The translations under genes were made by a program, and so were the position numbers. This document shows, in pieces, positions 1-10,057 of a stretch of 64,000 bases of DNA. Source of the stretch: Pyropia haitanensis. Taxonomy: Eukaryota; Rhodophyta; Bangiophyceae; Bangiales; Bangiaceae. Within the stretch, counting starts at the first letter, position 1, and each line of letters begins with the position of its first letter. The DNA lies in assembly GCA_008729055.1 (NCBI GenBank), contig SDUX01000002.1, forward strand, positions 7,293,485 to 7,357,484, written 5' to 3'. The notes beneath the pieces were generated by a model that worked only from the letters and a program-made list of their open reading frames with translations, ran no database searches and had not been told where the DNA came from.

Positions 1-408
1 CTGATGCCGCTGCCGCTCTACCCGCCCACCGGGCGTTCTCGCCCCCCAATCCTGCCCCCGATGGTGCATTGTGGATCAGTGGAAGATGGCCGGGTAGCAT
101 CCATGTTGAGGGTGCACGACCCCTCCGTCCATGGTCCGCACCACAGGCAAGCAGTCTTGGAAAACTTTCGACCGGGAAGGCCATCCCGCTCACCATCCGT
201 TCCAGTGCACAAACGAGCGCAACTCGTCTCAGGGCGGCAGGAGTGCTGATACGCCCGGCACTCCCCCTCCCTCCCCACCACCATGCCCGTCACCCTTCAA
301 GAGTGCTCCCGCACCTGGCCCGCTTGCCCCTCCCCCATTTCCTCCACCACAACGCACCTGCTTCTCCCCCGCCCCGCACTCCTCTACCGCACCGCCCGCC
401 GCTCTCCG
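1..408. other. intergenic, no gene seen
   Basis: No frame here shows a recognisable motif. The right part is C-rich and lies downstream of the minus-strand methyltransferase gene, so it probably holds that gene's 3' UTR. The left end is cut by the window. Confidence 0.5.
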
Positions 409-1110
409 TCACTTGTTGTAGTTCGAGCCGCGGCGGATCTCACTCGACCGGTACAGCTGCTCCACGAGCACCAGGCGCACCAGCTTGTGCGGCAGCGTCA
501 ACGGGGAGAGGCTCAGCGACTCGACCCCCCCCGCGGGCCCCCGCCCCGCCGCCCGCACCGCGTCTCGAAACGCGGGCGGCAGGCCGTCGGCCTCGCCAAT
601 CACAAACACCACGCGGCTGCCGCCGCGCTCGAGGCGGTCATACAAGAGGGAGGCAAACGCGTCGCTGCTCGCTGGCGCGGCACCGCCCTCGTCAAGGCAA
701 ATGACGTGCGCACGGGAGCCACCCACCGCGCCGCCGCCGCCGCCTCCCCCTCCCCTGACCCCACCGGGCAGGAGGGTGGCGGCGGCGGTGGCTGGTGGCA
801 CCCACCGGCACGAGATATCCAGCCGCGGCCCCGCGCGCGTGATGTACGTGTCGACGGGCCCGTCATAGGCCGCGTCCTTGGTTGACCGCCGGCCCAGGGT
901 CACCACCTCAACCCGCGCCTTGGCGGTAGGGTGCCGTCGAGCGGCGGCGGCGGAGGCGCCGCCGCCACGGTTGACGGCGCCGCGCCGAGAGGAAAGCAAG
1001 CGCGGGCTGAAAAAGGAGGGGGGGGGGGCGCGCGTGGGTATGGTGACCGCGGCAGCGGCAGCGGCAGAGAGGGCAAATGCCAGGCCCTGGGGAGGGGGGC
1101 GCCCCCTCAT
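409..1110 (-). CDS. rlmH: RlmH-type SPOUT rRNA methyltransferase, organelle-targeted
   Basis: Likely the organellar version of RlmH, which in bacteria N3-methylates pseudouridine 1915 in helix 69 of 23S rRNA using S-adenosylmethionine. The chosen ATG at 1110 gives 233 residues, against about 155 in bacteria. The extra length is an N-terminal Ala/Arg-rich leader of about 80 residues that fits a plastid or mitochondrial transit peptide. The core starts near VEVVTLGRRS. The SAM-pocket motif reads FVIGEADGL, where bacterial enzymes have FVIGG-x-x-GL. The C-terminus LTLPHKLVRLVLVEQLYRSS followed by EIRRGSNYNK is the family hallmark (LTLPH..VR..L.EQLYRA). A poly-Gly insert sits in the middle of the domain. 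An in-frame methionine upstream at 1251 is possible but precedes low-complexity sequence. Family assignment is firm; organelle and activity are inferred. Confidence 0.88.
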   Translation of the reverse strand: MRGRPPPQGLAFALSAAAAAAVTIPTRAPPPSFFSPRLLSSRRGAVNRGGGASAAAARRHPTAKARVEVVTLGRRSTKDAAYDGPVDTYITRAGPRLDISCRWVPPATAAATLLPGGVRGGGGGGGGAVGGSRAHVICLDEGGAAPASSDAFASLLYDRLERGGSRVVFVIGEADGLPPAFRDAVRAAGRGPAGGVESLSLSPLTLPHKLVRLVLVEQLYRSSEIRRGSNYNK

Positions 1111-1708
1111 CGGGGAGGGGAAGGGAAGAAGACAAGGCAGGCGTCCGCAACAATGGAGCACCAGCAGCGGACAACTCGGCACCGAAAGCGGAAGAACTGG
1201 GCAAACAGCGTGGGCGGGAGCTGCGAAGAGCATAAGATGGCAGAGAGACAAAAGGCGTTGGAGGAAGTATTCAAAAAGAGTCGCGTGATGACGACAATCG
1301 GCCAGCGCAACAGCCTCTCTTTTGCTGGATCACGCCTTCTGAGCCGACCATTGGTTGACGCGCGCTGTTGGTCGTGCCGACGAGCGACGATTTTCAGAAA
1401 TTCACGAGCAGCCTGCTGCGCTGGGCACAAGGTCCGTCTGGTGCTACCAATGGAGACCGTCGGGTGCGCGCTGGTCGCCGGAACTGGCAGATGCAGCGGG
1501 AGCGGCTTTCTTCATAGCACCGGGATAAACCGACTCGTGCAAAAGAGCCTATATACACCACGTGGTGCATCATGCACCCCGCCATGCCCCCATGAACGGA
1601 AACGCTTGCTCATAGTTCCCACGCGGAGAGCAGCCCATGCCGTCGGCCAGCGTCGACATGCATGAGAAGACACGCGCTGCATATTCCCAACCCCCCCGTC
1701 CCATCCCC
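1111..1708. other. intergenic between two minus-strand genes
   Basis: About 600 bp with no supported gene. It should contain the promoter of the RlmH-like gene at its left end and the 3' end of the proline-rich gene at its right. Base composition is slightly less extreme than in the flanking genes. Confidence 0.4.
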
Positions 1709-3244
1709 TCACAGACCGCTCGCATGCTGGTCGCGCCACGCGGGAACCACTTGGTTGTCCTCGCCACCCTCCCCCTCCCGTCCCGCACCACCATTCACGC
1801 TGCCCGTCCCCGACGATGGTACGTGCACGCCATCCGACCCGGCGCGCGAGCTGGGCAGCTGGTCCCACGGGGCCGCCATAATCGGCGCCACCTGTCGCTC
1901 CGCGAGTGCCGCCACCGCAGGCCGAGAGCGCTTGAGCGGCGGGCCGTCTAGTGGATGCACACGGGCGTCACTGCAGGGGCCAGCGCCGTAGGTCGCCGCG
2001 CCGGCAGCCGACGGCCGTGCATCCGGCCACGCCCGCCGGCGCTCCCGCCATGTCCCAGGCAAATGCGTGAGGGACGACCCAGCCGGCCGTACAGGCAGCG
2101 CGGGCGTCCTGTCGGGGGGGGTCGGCGGCAGCTTCACCGGCGCCGACGAGCGGCGCGACACACTCTTGACCCCTCCCGTTGGCCGCCGCTCGGCAGGCTC
2201 GCCCCGCCCCGTGGCCACACCGCAGACCGACCCACCAACCCCACCAACCCCACCAACCCCACCAACCCCACCAACCCCACCGCCGACGGGTGCGTCCACA
2301 GCGTCACTGCTGCTGCCGGGTGTGCTGCTAGGTGTGACCGATGACGACCAGTCCCGGCCTGCCGCTGGCAGGGGGCGCTTCTTCCGAAACCGCCGCAGCG
2401 CCGCCCGCCGCGTGTCCCGCGCCACACTGCTGTCCACAGACGCACGGTGGGCGGCCGCACGCGAGCGAGCAGCCTCCTTGGCCGCAGCGTCCTTGGCAGC
2501 CGCTACCTTGGCCGCTTTGGCCACCGCCGTTACGGCAGCAGATACGGCCGCTGGTGTTGCGGCGGCGGGGGGGCTGCCACTGGTGGCGACCGGGGCCGGC
2601 GACCGAGACGAAGAGCCTGTCGATGGTGGCTGAGAGCTCCACGGTCGAGTGGTCCCCACCGACGGCGGCAGCGAAGGGGGTACCGACCCCGACGGTGACG
2701 GGGACGAGCCAACGCCCGGCGGCAGCCCGTAAGGAGAGGATGGAGTGTATCCATACGGGACAAACCCTGCCGGCGCACCCGCCGCCACCGTCACAGGGGC
2801 AACCCCTGGTTGCGCCAACGGCCACCCGGCGCTTGGCGCTGTCGACGGCCACTGCCCCGTGTACAGTGGTGCACGGGGAATGTAGAACGGGGTTACACCA
2901 ACTCGCGGCATGGCCCCGTCCGAGTCCAAAGAGAGAGGACGGTGATACAGGCCCGATGGTGGTGGCGGCGGGGGCGGCGGCGGAGGCGGCTGCGGCGCGC
3001 CTGCCGACGACGCGGCATGGGCCACCAGCATGGCATGGGGGTAGGGGGGATACATGGGCAGCGGCGGGCAGGCCGACAACGGTAGTCCGTGCAGCGAAGG
3101 CAGTGGTGGCCTCGCCGCGCTCTCCTCACCGACGACACCAATCGGCGGCGGCGGGTGGACGACCGTCACGCCGTAGGGGTAGGGGGAAGAAGCGGCTTCG
3201 GGGGGTAGAGGCGGTGGGCCTAACGGCAAGCCCCAAGGGTTCAT
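1709..3244 (-). CDS. proline/alanine-rich protein of unknown function
   Basis: I do not recognise this protein. The ATG at 3244 gives 511 residues. The N-terminal half is rich in Pro, Tyr, Gly and Ser (for example YPPYPHAMLV and PYGYTPSSPYGLPPG), typical of disordered regulatory proteins. In the middle lies an Ala/Lys helix (AVAKAAKVAAAKDAAAKEAA) followed by the basic stretch DTRRAALRRFRKKRP, which loosely recalls the first third of a CCT motif without its remainder. A GGV tract is encoded by five 9-bp repeats at 2234-2278. The frame stays open upstream of 3244 to a pyrimidine tract ending in CAG (minus strand) near 3286, so the first exon could lie further upstream. Long open frames are common in this GC-rich DNA, but the balanced Tyr/Asp/Phe content supports real coding. 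Confidence 0.5.
   Translation of the reverse strand: MNPWGLPLGPPPLPPEAASSPYPYGVTVVHPPPPIGVVGEESAARPPLPSLHGLPLSACPPLPMYPPYPHAMLVAHAASSAGAPQPPPPPPPPPPPSGLYHRPLSLDSDGAMPRVGVTPFYIPRAPLYTGQWPSTAPSAGWPLAQPGVAPVTVAAGAPAGFVPYGYTPSSPYGLPPGVGSSPSPSGSVPPSLPPSVGTTRPWSSQPPSTGSSSRSPAPVATSGSPPAAATPAAVSAAVTAVAKAAKVAAAKDAAAKEAARSRAAAHRASVDSSVARDTRRAALRRFRKKRPLPAAGRDWSSSVTPSSTPGSSSDAVDAPVGGGVGGVGGVGGVGGVGGSVCGVATGRGEPAERRPTGGVKSVSRRSSAPVKLPPTPPDRTPALPVRPAGSSLTHLPGTWRERRRAWPDARPSAAGAATYGAGPCSDARVHPLDGPPLKRSRPAVAALAERQVAPIMAAPWDQLPSSRAGSDGVHVPSSGTGSVNGGAGREGEGGEDNQVVPAWRDQHASGL
2234..2278. repeat. 9-bp tandem repeat (5 units)
   Basis: Five exact copies of ACCAACCCC. Read on the minus strand inside the proline-rich gene they encode a Gly-Gly-Val tract. 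Length is a multiple of three, so copy-number change would not shift the frame. Confidence 0.9.
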
Positions 3245-5590
3245 GATGCTATCGTCCGGGGGGGTTCGCGTCAAGGCGGGCGGCTGAGAGCACGCAAGAG
3301 ATGGGCAGCCGGGCGCCGCCGGTGGCTACAGATGGCAATGGTAGATGAGGAAGAGGGGCGCTGGCGGGGAGCCCGGCGGCGCGTGATGATGAAGATAAAA
3401 CGGGGGAGCGGGAAGGAAAGCGGGGCGCAGCGCGGGTCCGTCCGCTGCGCCACCAAAGCGGTTGCAGCCGCGAGGGTGGCGGCAATGGGGGTGGCAGCAA
3501 AGATGGCGGCGGCGGCGGTAGCGATGGAGGTGACAGAGATGAGGGGCGGCGGCGGTGGCTGTTGCAGCAAGCGCCGCAGAATTGTCCAAACGCGGGGGTA
3601 GAGTGGCTGGTGAGTCGGGAGAGGACGACGAGACGCCGCTATGGAGATGTGTGAGGCGACGGCGGCGGTTGATGCGGTGTTGGTGGCGGGTGTCTGCCGC
3701 CGCCGAACACACCAGGTTAAGGTACCCCCAACGGCGGCGGCGTGCGTGCCTGCCGACCGGTTCGAGCCGCCCCCCACCCCCCCCCCGCCCCCCCCAACCA
3801 ACACCCCCTATCCGTGTGTTGTGCACGCGCGTGCGCGGACGACTCTGGCTGGCTGTGGCGTGTGGCGGTGCCGGAACATGTGGTGGCCACGGAACGGGCC
3901 GCGCCCCAGATTCGACGGGACGGCAGGCCGCGAAAGGTGTCGGTTGGAACCGCCAACGTCGGGGTGCGCTGTGGGCGCCGCCCATTGGCTGGCCCCACCT
4001 GTGGATGAGCCAAGTGATGAAAAATCTGAGCAGAATTTTGACGAGCCGTCGCGTTCGCCGGCCGCCGGGGCCGCGGCGGGGGCGGATCGATCGCCGCCGC
4101 CCGCCGCCGCCATGGAGCGCTCGCGGCGGGTCCACACGCACACGCGTGGCCGCCGCCGGGGCGGGCGCGCCTGTCGAAAACGCGGTCCTTGAGGGCCGAG
4201 ATTGGCCCTCTCCCGCCACCTGCGGACAACCGCACAGCCGTGGTTCGTGAGTCCCGACGAAACAGAGGGCCACACGCGGAAGCGTGAGCGGGTCCGTGCA
4301 GGAGGCACTCCGCCCAGATCGCAATCTGACGACCCCATTGGACGGTTAATGCCATGATCTTTTTATCAACGACAGATTTTTACCTCTCACGAGAGTGGAG
4401 AGATGGCGCCTTGGGCGGTGGCGGCGGGTTGTGACCGCATGAGCATCAACGAGCGGTGCAGGTTCGGGCCCGGCCGCCGCCGCCCCAGCAATAAAGGTAT
4501 TTACTGTTGTAGGTTGAGCATAGGTGCATCATTGAATACGCTGTGGAAGGCTTGTGTGGTCCCTGCGGCTCGAAGGAGTCGACAGCCCTGAAAGGACAGC
4601 CTCTCTGGACAGTGTTACCAGAGTGGTGGGCGTCGACTCTTCTCAACTGCCAATAGACAGTGGTGTGCAAGGACAAGGAATGAGACACAGCCCTTCCTCA
4701 CAATATCTGGCTTCAAGATTTTTATGGAAAGCTGTGTGCCCAACACAGTCCCTTGGACTCGTTAGGATAGGTTAAATACTACCGAGTGTGCTGTCATTTT
4801 TTCTTCGCTTTTTTCAAATATGCCCGATGCATGCGTTCGCGCCCAACTACATCGTTGAATTCGATGCACGGAGTTTATTCTCGGCTGACGAGCCCCGTTT
4901 ACTCTCCTGGCGTCGGTTGCGGCGATGACGACCGCCCCGTCCTTTGCGCCGGGTCCCCCCCTCCCCGTGCACCCGAGGCGGTCCGACGGTGACCGCGTCT
5001 CGTCCCCATGCCGCGGATGGGACCGGACGTACCCCACACGGCTGCCGCCCGCGTGTCCTCCTCCCCGCGGCACGGCCACGGTGGCGGCTGGCCGGCCGCC
5101 TTTGCCGGTGTCAACCGGAGGGGGCCTCGCCTCGGGCGCGCAGCGGCAACCCCTCCCGCTCCGTCGCCCGCTCCCCGCCGCCAATGTCGGCCGCAGCGAG
5201 GACGATGCGCCCGCGGCGGTTGAGCCGCAGCAGCCGTGCAAGAGGTGCTCCCCCCGCTGAGGAAGCGCTGTGGAAGTAGGGGCGGGTGACCCCCCCCGCC
5301 CCGCCCCCCCCCCCCCCCCCTGGTCCCGAAACCCGACGGCCCCGGCCGCGTACCCGCCGTGCGGCGTCGGAAGCGGTGCTTTCGGTGGTGCCATTGCGGT
5401 GGCCGCCCGCCTCTCTGGGGCTTGCCCCGCGGGTGCGCCCCGCACCCTCTTCATACGTTCTTGTCCCCCTCTCTGGGGTGGCGCCCGTGGACTATCCCTC
5501 CCCCCCCCTTCCCCCTTCCCCCCTCTCCCTTTCCAGTGGTGTGCGGTGGCCCCTCCTTCTGGTGTCCCCCCCCCCCTCCATCCCGCCACC
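3245..5590. other. 2.3-kb intergenic region between divergent genes
   Basis: No frame shows a recognisable domain, although several Arg/Pro-rich open frames exist on both strands. The stretch 4340-4900 is distinctly less GC-rich and may be a promoter or a remnant of inserted DNA. The right 300 bp are C-rich with long C runs just before the start codon at 5591, as in most genes of this window. Confidence 0.4.
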
Positions 5591-7231
5591 ATGATGTCGG
5601 ACGACCAGGAGACGCGGGTCTCCCTCGACGGCACCGCCAGTGACGACGGCTCTGACTGCAGCTGTACTTCACTCCCGCGGCCGGCGGCGGCCGGCGCCGC
5701 GGCGGCCGGCGCGGCCGTCGTCGCCGCCGCCTCCGCGGTTGCTGGTCAGCGGGGTGGCGACGCCCACCCCCCTTCCCCGCTAGGCGGTAGCCCGCGGGCG
5801 CAGCCGCCGGCGACCATGGATGCGGCCGCCGGCCCGCGCCACGACCCGGCCGCCGCTGACGTGCCACTGCCCCCCCCCGCCGACGCGATGCGGCGGCCGG
5901 CCGAGCCGCCCGTCGCGGGGCCACTGCTGCCGCAACCGCCGCCCGCGTCGGCCATGCTACCACCCGGCGCGCTCGTCGCGGCGGCGGCCGGCGCCGTCGC
6001 CGCCGCGGCGGTGGCGATGCCGGCGTCGCCGCCGGGCGGGCCCGGCGGCGCCACCACCACGTCCACCCCCACCACCGCCGTCGGTGTTAGTCGTGGTGGT
6101 GGGACGGCGGGGGGGGGGGGCGCGGCGGCTAGTGGCCCCGCCGCCGCCCCCCGGCCGGCCGTCCACACGTGGTCGACGGCGGCGGCGCCCCCCCCCACTC
6201 CCCCACCGCCCGACATAGTCCTCTCCGCGGGCGGTGGGGACTCCCTGTCGGAGCTGCAGGTGGTGGACTCGGTCAAGCTGTCGGACGCGGCGCCTGCCAA
6301 GCCGCGGCGGCTGCGGCTGCCGCTGGGCCGCGGCGCGCCGGCGGCCAAGGGCGCCACCGCCGCGTCCGACGGCTGGTGGGTGGCGGCGCGGCTGCGCTCC
6401 ACCCGGTGGGTGGCGGTGGGCACCAGCTGGCTGCTGCCCGATGGCGCGTTCCTCGTCTGGCGCGTCGCGTTTTTCCTCGCCACCGCCGCCGGCCTGGGCG
6501 TGCTCATCATTGGGGCGACCCCGCTGGAGCGGTCCGGCCTCGCGTCGACGGTCGTGACCGACGCCCTGACGGTGCAACTGACGGCGGCGTTCCTCCTCCT
6601 CGTCCCGCCCGTTGCGCGGGCGGTGACGGGCCCGCACGAGGACGAGCTCGACGGCTCTCGGTCGGCGCGCACGCTGTGGGCGCTCGGCGCGATCTTTGCA
6701 CAGCTGGTCGTCACCAACGCGTTCTTTGTCATCGTCGTGCTGTCCACCCTGTCGGCGCTGGTGCCGCACCTGCGGGTGGTCGAGGCGGCCGCGCCGGACG
6801 GGTCGGTGGTGGGCGGCTGGCGGGTGGCCGCCGCGCTCGCCGTTGGCGGCGGCGCCGCGCTCGCCGAGCTGCTCCTCGACAGCGTGCCGTACCGGCTGGG
6901 GGTGGTGGCGCTCGGCGAGGCCATCCTCCTCGGCTACTTGCTGCTGTCGGCGGTGGGGGTGGGCGCGCCCGCGGCGCTCACGGACGGCACCCTCCTGGGC
7001 GGGCGGCTGGACGCGGGCAAGGTCGCCGCGCTGTCGATGGGCATGGGCGCCTGGTACGCGGGGTGTGGGGTGGTAGCGATGGGCGCCCAGCGCGCGCGGT
7101 CGGCGGTCGCAGCGCGGCTGGAGCGGTACAAGTACAACAAGGAGGTGCTTGGCACTGGGGGGGGGGGGGCTATGTCGGCGACTACGCGTGAGTGGGGGTG
7201 GTGGGTGTCGGGCGGGTGCTGGTGTAGGTAG
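5591..7231 (+). CDS. multi-pass membrane protein of unknown function (3' end unresolved)
   Basis: The ATG at 5591 lies in GCCACC-ATG context. Residues 1 to about 280 are an Ala/Pro/Gly-rich, probably cytosolic, disordered region starting MMSDDQETRVSLDG. From about residue 287 there are roughly six hydrophobic helices, including FLVWRVAFFLATAAGLGVL, LWALGAIFAQLVVTNAFFVI and YRLGVVALGEAILLGYLLLS, ending in a basic RLERYKYNKEVLG segment. The fourth-to-fifth helix pattern (LLDSVPYRLGVV..GEAILLGYLL) loosely resembles FAR-17a/AIG1-like six-helix proteins, but I would not assign the family. The true C-terminus is uncertain. A 13-G run at 7157-7169 is followed, one frame over, by GYVGDYA and a splice-donor-like GTGAGT at 7188. 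Good acceptors occur at 7448 (TGTGCAG) and near 7576 (TTTTTCGCAG). The stop at 7231 may therefore be an artefact of a homopolymer error plus an unspliced intron. Confidence 0.7.
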   Translation: MMSDDQETRVSLDGTASDDGSDCSCTSLPRPAAAGAAAAGAAVVAAASAVAGQRGGDAHPPSPLGGSPRAQPPATMDAAAGPRHDPAAADVPLPPPADAMRRPAEPPVAGPLLPQPPPASAMLPPGALVAAAAGAVAAAAVAMPASPPGGPGGATTTSTPTTAVGVSRGGGTAGGGGAAASGPAAAPRPAVHTWSTAAAPPPTPPPPDIVLSAGGGDSLSELQVVDSVKLSDAAPAKPRRLRLPLGRGAPAAKGATAASDGWWVAARLRSTRWVAVGTSWLLPDGAFLVWRVAFFLATAAGLGVLIIGATPLERSGLASTVVTDALTVQLTAAFLLLVPPVARAVTGPHEDELDGSRSARTLWALGAIFAQLVVTNAFFVIVVLSTLSALVPHLRVVEAAAPDGSVVGGWRVAAALAVGGGAALAELLLDSVPYRLGVVALGEAILLGYLLLSAVGVGAPAALTDGTLLGGRLDAGKVAALSMGMGAWYAGCGVVAMGAQRARSAVAARLERYKYNKEVLGTGGGGAMSATTREWGWWVSGGCWCR

Positions 7232-7755
7232 GTAGACGGCGGGGGGGGCGTGGCGGTTGGCGGGTCGTGGGGTTGCGCGTGGTACGGCCTCCCCCGCCGT
7301 TGTCCCTGCCCTGTGCGTGTGCCCCGTCGATCTGTGTAGTGGCGATGGGGTCTGGTGTGGCGGGTTGACGGTGCTTATTCACGTTGGCGGCTGGCGGACC
7401 CCCGTGCTGTGGGCTGCGTGTCTGCCACTTTCTCTTTCTGTTGTGCAGGGTCTGGTGTGGCGGCCCGGCTGTGGTGTTGCTTTGTTTCTCCCTTTCCTTT
7501 CCGCGGCGCGTCACGATCCCTCATCTGGCCCTTTGGGTTGTGCTTGGGTGTGTCACGCTTTTCTTTTTCGCAGCGTCGCCTTGCGTCGCTCGCGCCGGCT
7601 CGTCTGCCTCAGCAGCACGGGGCACGCTGCGCGTCCCGCGCCGTGCCGCCGTGTGCTCTGGTGGCCGGCCGGCGGCTCGGGCGGCGCCGCGGCATCAACG
7701 AGGCTGCGGTGTATCACCTGTGGCCTCGGGCGCGTGCACCCAGCACCGCCCCTGA

Positions 7756-8103
7756 CAGGGTGCACTGTGCCTGATCCTGCTTGTGGGCACAAACCAGCCC
7801 GTGTTGGCGTCGGGGCCGGACTTGCCCGGCCTTGAAGTTCTGCACGTGTTTGTTGACCTTGGCTACGCGGGTCTGAAGTGGGGAGCGTCTCTACTGGCGG
7901 GACTAGGTGCGTCGACCACTCGCCACTCCCTCCAGGAGCTGCGCATGGCTCATTGCCAAGGCTGGGAGGACGTCCAAGACGCGGTGGTAGTGGCGGCAGC
8001 GTCGCGGCTGAGGGAGCTGCGCCGCCTGAAGATCGATGGGAAGGAGTGGACGTTTGTGCGAGGCACCGTCGTGGGCAGGTCGGCAGCGTGCGAGGAGGGA
8101 TGA
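7756..8103 (+). pseudogene. leucine-rich-repeat-like fragment or terminal exon
   Basis: An open stretch after a TGA at 7753-7755, preceded by a possible acceptor (CCTGACAG). From about 7783 it reads about 106 residues with leucine-rich periodicity: LPGLEVLHVFVDLGYAGL, SLQELRMAHCQGWEDV and RLRELRRLKIDGKEW. The L..L.v..C.g..D spacing resembles F-box/LRR-type repeats. No ATG begins it, so it is either a 3' exon of a gene whose earlier exons I cannot resolve or a decayed fragment. I see no second copy in the window. Confidence 0.3.
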
Positions 8104-10057
8104 GCCAGGCGCGTTTGGTTCGGACGCGTGTGTCTCGATTAGGGAAGGAAGCGTGTGAGCCGGGCCACCCCCCCCGTTCCGACCTTCTATGGCTACACGA
8201 TTCTCGTCTGCTGTTTCTTTGATCGCACACCTCCCTTGGTCCTTGACGTTGATGCTGACGGCCTCGACACGCCCGCGCCAGTGATGGCGCCTGCCGGTCA
8301 CGCGCAGGCCCACTGATCAAGTCACTGGCGGAGCTGTCGTCACTGACGGGGAGACCGCCGCACCCACGGTGTCGCGCACCGTCGTGCTACGGGCCGCGCG
8401 CCGCGCGCCGCCAACGCGGCGGGCCCGACCAGCGCGGGTCGATGCGCGAGAAGGCCCCATCCGCCGGCGGCGACCCCAGGGGCACTTGCGAACGCACCGT
8501 GCAGATACGGGCGCGGCCACACGGCGTCGGCGGCGGGCCGCCGCGGCCGGGACGGCGCCCACGGCCGGCGGCGTCGATCACCCCGTCAGCGCGTGGCACC
8601 CCCGCCACCGTAGGGGAACCGCTACGGGGGGTTCCGCACCGTCAAGCGGCCGCCTCGCTGCTGCTGGGTGGTGCTTCTCTGTCGGGAGGGGGACGCAGCC
8701 AGGAGTGCGGATACGAGAGCGGCACTTGGACGGGTTTCTTCTACGGAGCGCCGCCCCCGCGCGGATCCGCGCGCGTCCGCTCGCGCAGCACCGCGACCGC
8801 CGTGAACACACCGGTCGGACAGGCCAGCCCCCGACGGTGTTTGCGAAAACGTCCCCACAAAAGCCAGACTTGTCTCGAAGCCCGGTCTGCACGTGCTCTG
8901 ACGCTACACAGTCTCCGACCCACCGCACAAGGCGGAGCGCGCACACGCTGGCGTGGGCGGGCGGCCACAGGATGGCGGCGCGGCCGGCCGCCGACGCCAC
9001 CCGCCGCGCACCGTCCGCGCCCTCTTGTCGGCCGCGGCTGGACGCGGTGTGCGTATTTTTTTTTGCCATCAATCCAACGAGTCCGTCGGCACTTGCCGTC
9101 ACATTTCCGCGCCTGGTGGCGACGAGCTCTGCAGCGCACGGTGCATTGCTGTCGCGAGGCCACGTTGGGCACCGCGCCGGCGCGCGCGCCTGTGATGGCA
9201 CGGCGGCCAAGTGCCGCGGCCGGAAAATTCCGTGCCCGTGTTGGCTGCCACCGCGCAATGCACGGTCCAAGACGCCCGCGGGCTTGATGATGGTGGCCAC
9301 GTGGGCGTGGGCGTGTGCGGGGAGCAGCCTTGCGGGAAGGGGCGGGGGGGGGGGGGGGGGAGGGGGGGTGAGCTGTGGGCCTGCCCACGCACAGCAGCAC
9401 GCCCACGCTGCAGCGGCATCCGCTACGGGGCCGGGCCTCGTCCACGCACACTCCTGACCGTTGCACCGTCGCCCCCCCCCCACCCCCCCTTCCCCCCCCC
9501 CCCGGCCGCGAGACCCTCCGCCGCCTCCCGCTACCCACCTCCACCCTCCCCCGCGTGCCCATTCGCACACCCTCCGCGCTGTCAGAGGGGGGGGGGGGGG
9601 GGTGGGAGCGCCGGGTGGCGGCCGTCGTCGGCGCGGCGGCTTGTCCCCCCGCTGCCGCGCCCGCCGGCCGGCCGGCCGCGTCGCCCGGTCCGCGGCCGCG
9701 GCGTCGACCGGCGTCTGCGGACGCCGCGTCCGTGGGGCCGGCAGCTCGACGGCGGGCGCGTTCCCCCTCCCACCCACACCGCTCTGCTGTCGTCCCCGTC
9801 CGCCCTCACGCTCTCTCCCCCCTCCGCTCCCCCTTCCCCCCCCCCCCCCCCCGCCCCTTTCCCCCCGACTCTGCCCCGGCCGCTTCCCTCCCCACCGGGT
9901 CCCTCCTGGTGCGTGCCGGCGGGCGGCAGGGCCACACGCCGCCCGGGGGTCTGTGGGCGTGCCATGTGAACCCGCCACGGTGCCGCTGCGTCCCACCCCC
10001 CCCTCCCCCTCCCCGTCCGCGCGCGAGCTGCTGCGGGCGCCTCCCCCCCCCCACCTC
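8104..10057. other. 2-kb intergenic region upstream of the DUF726 gene
   Basis: No recognisable gene. The left half has mixed composition; from about 9330 it becomes extreme C/G runs (several of 10 or more) leading to the start codon at 10058. Long open frames on both strands here are mostly Arg/Pro/Ser and carry no motif. Confidence 0.4.

Noticed and set aside
1709..3244. CCT-domain transcription factor
   Set aside because: Only a RRAALRRFRKKRP stretch resembles it; the rest of the 43-residue motif is missing, so it is mentioned as a loose resemblance only.
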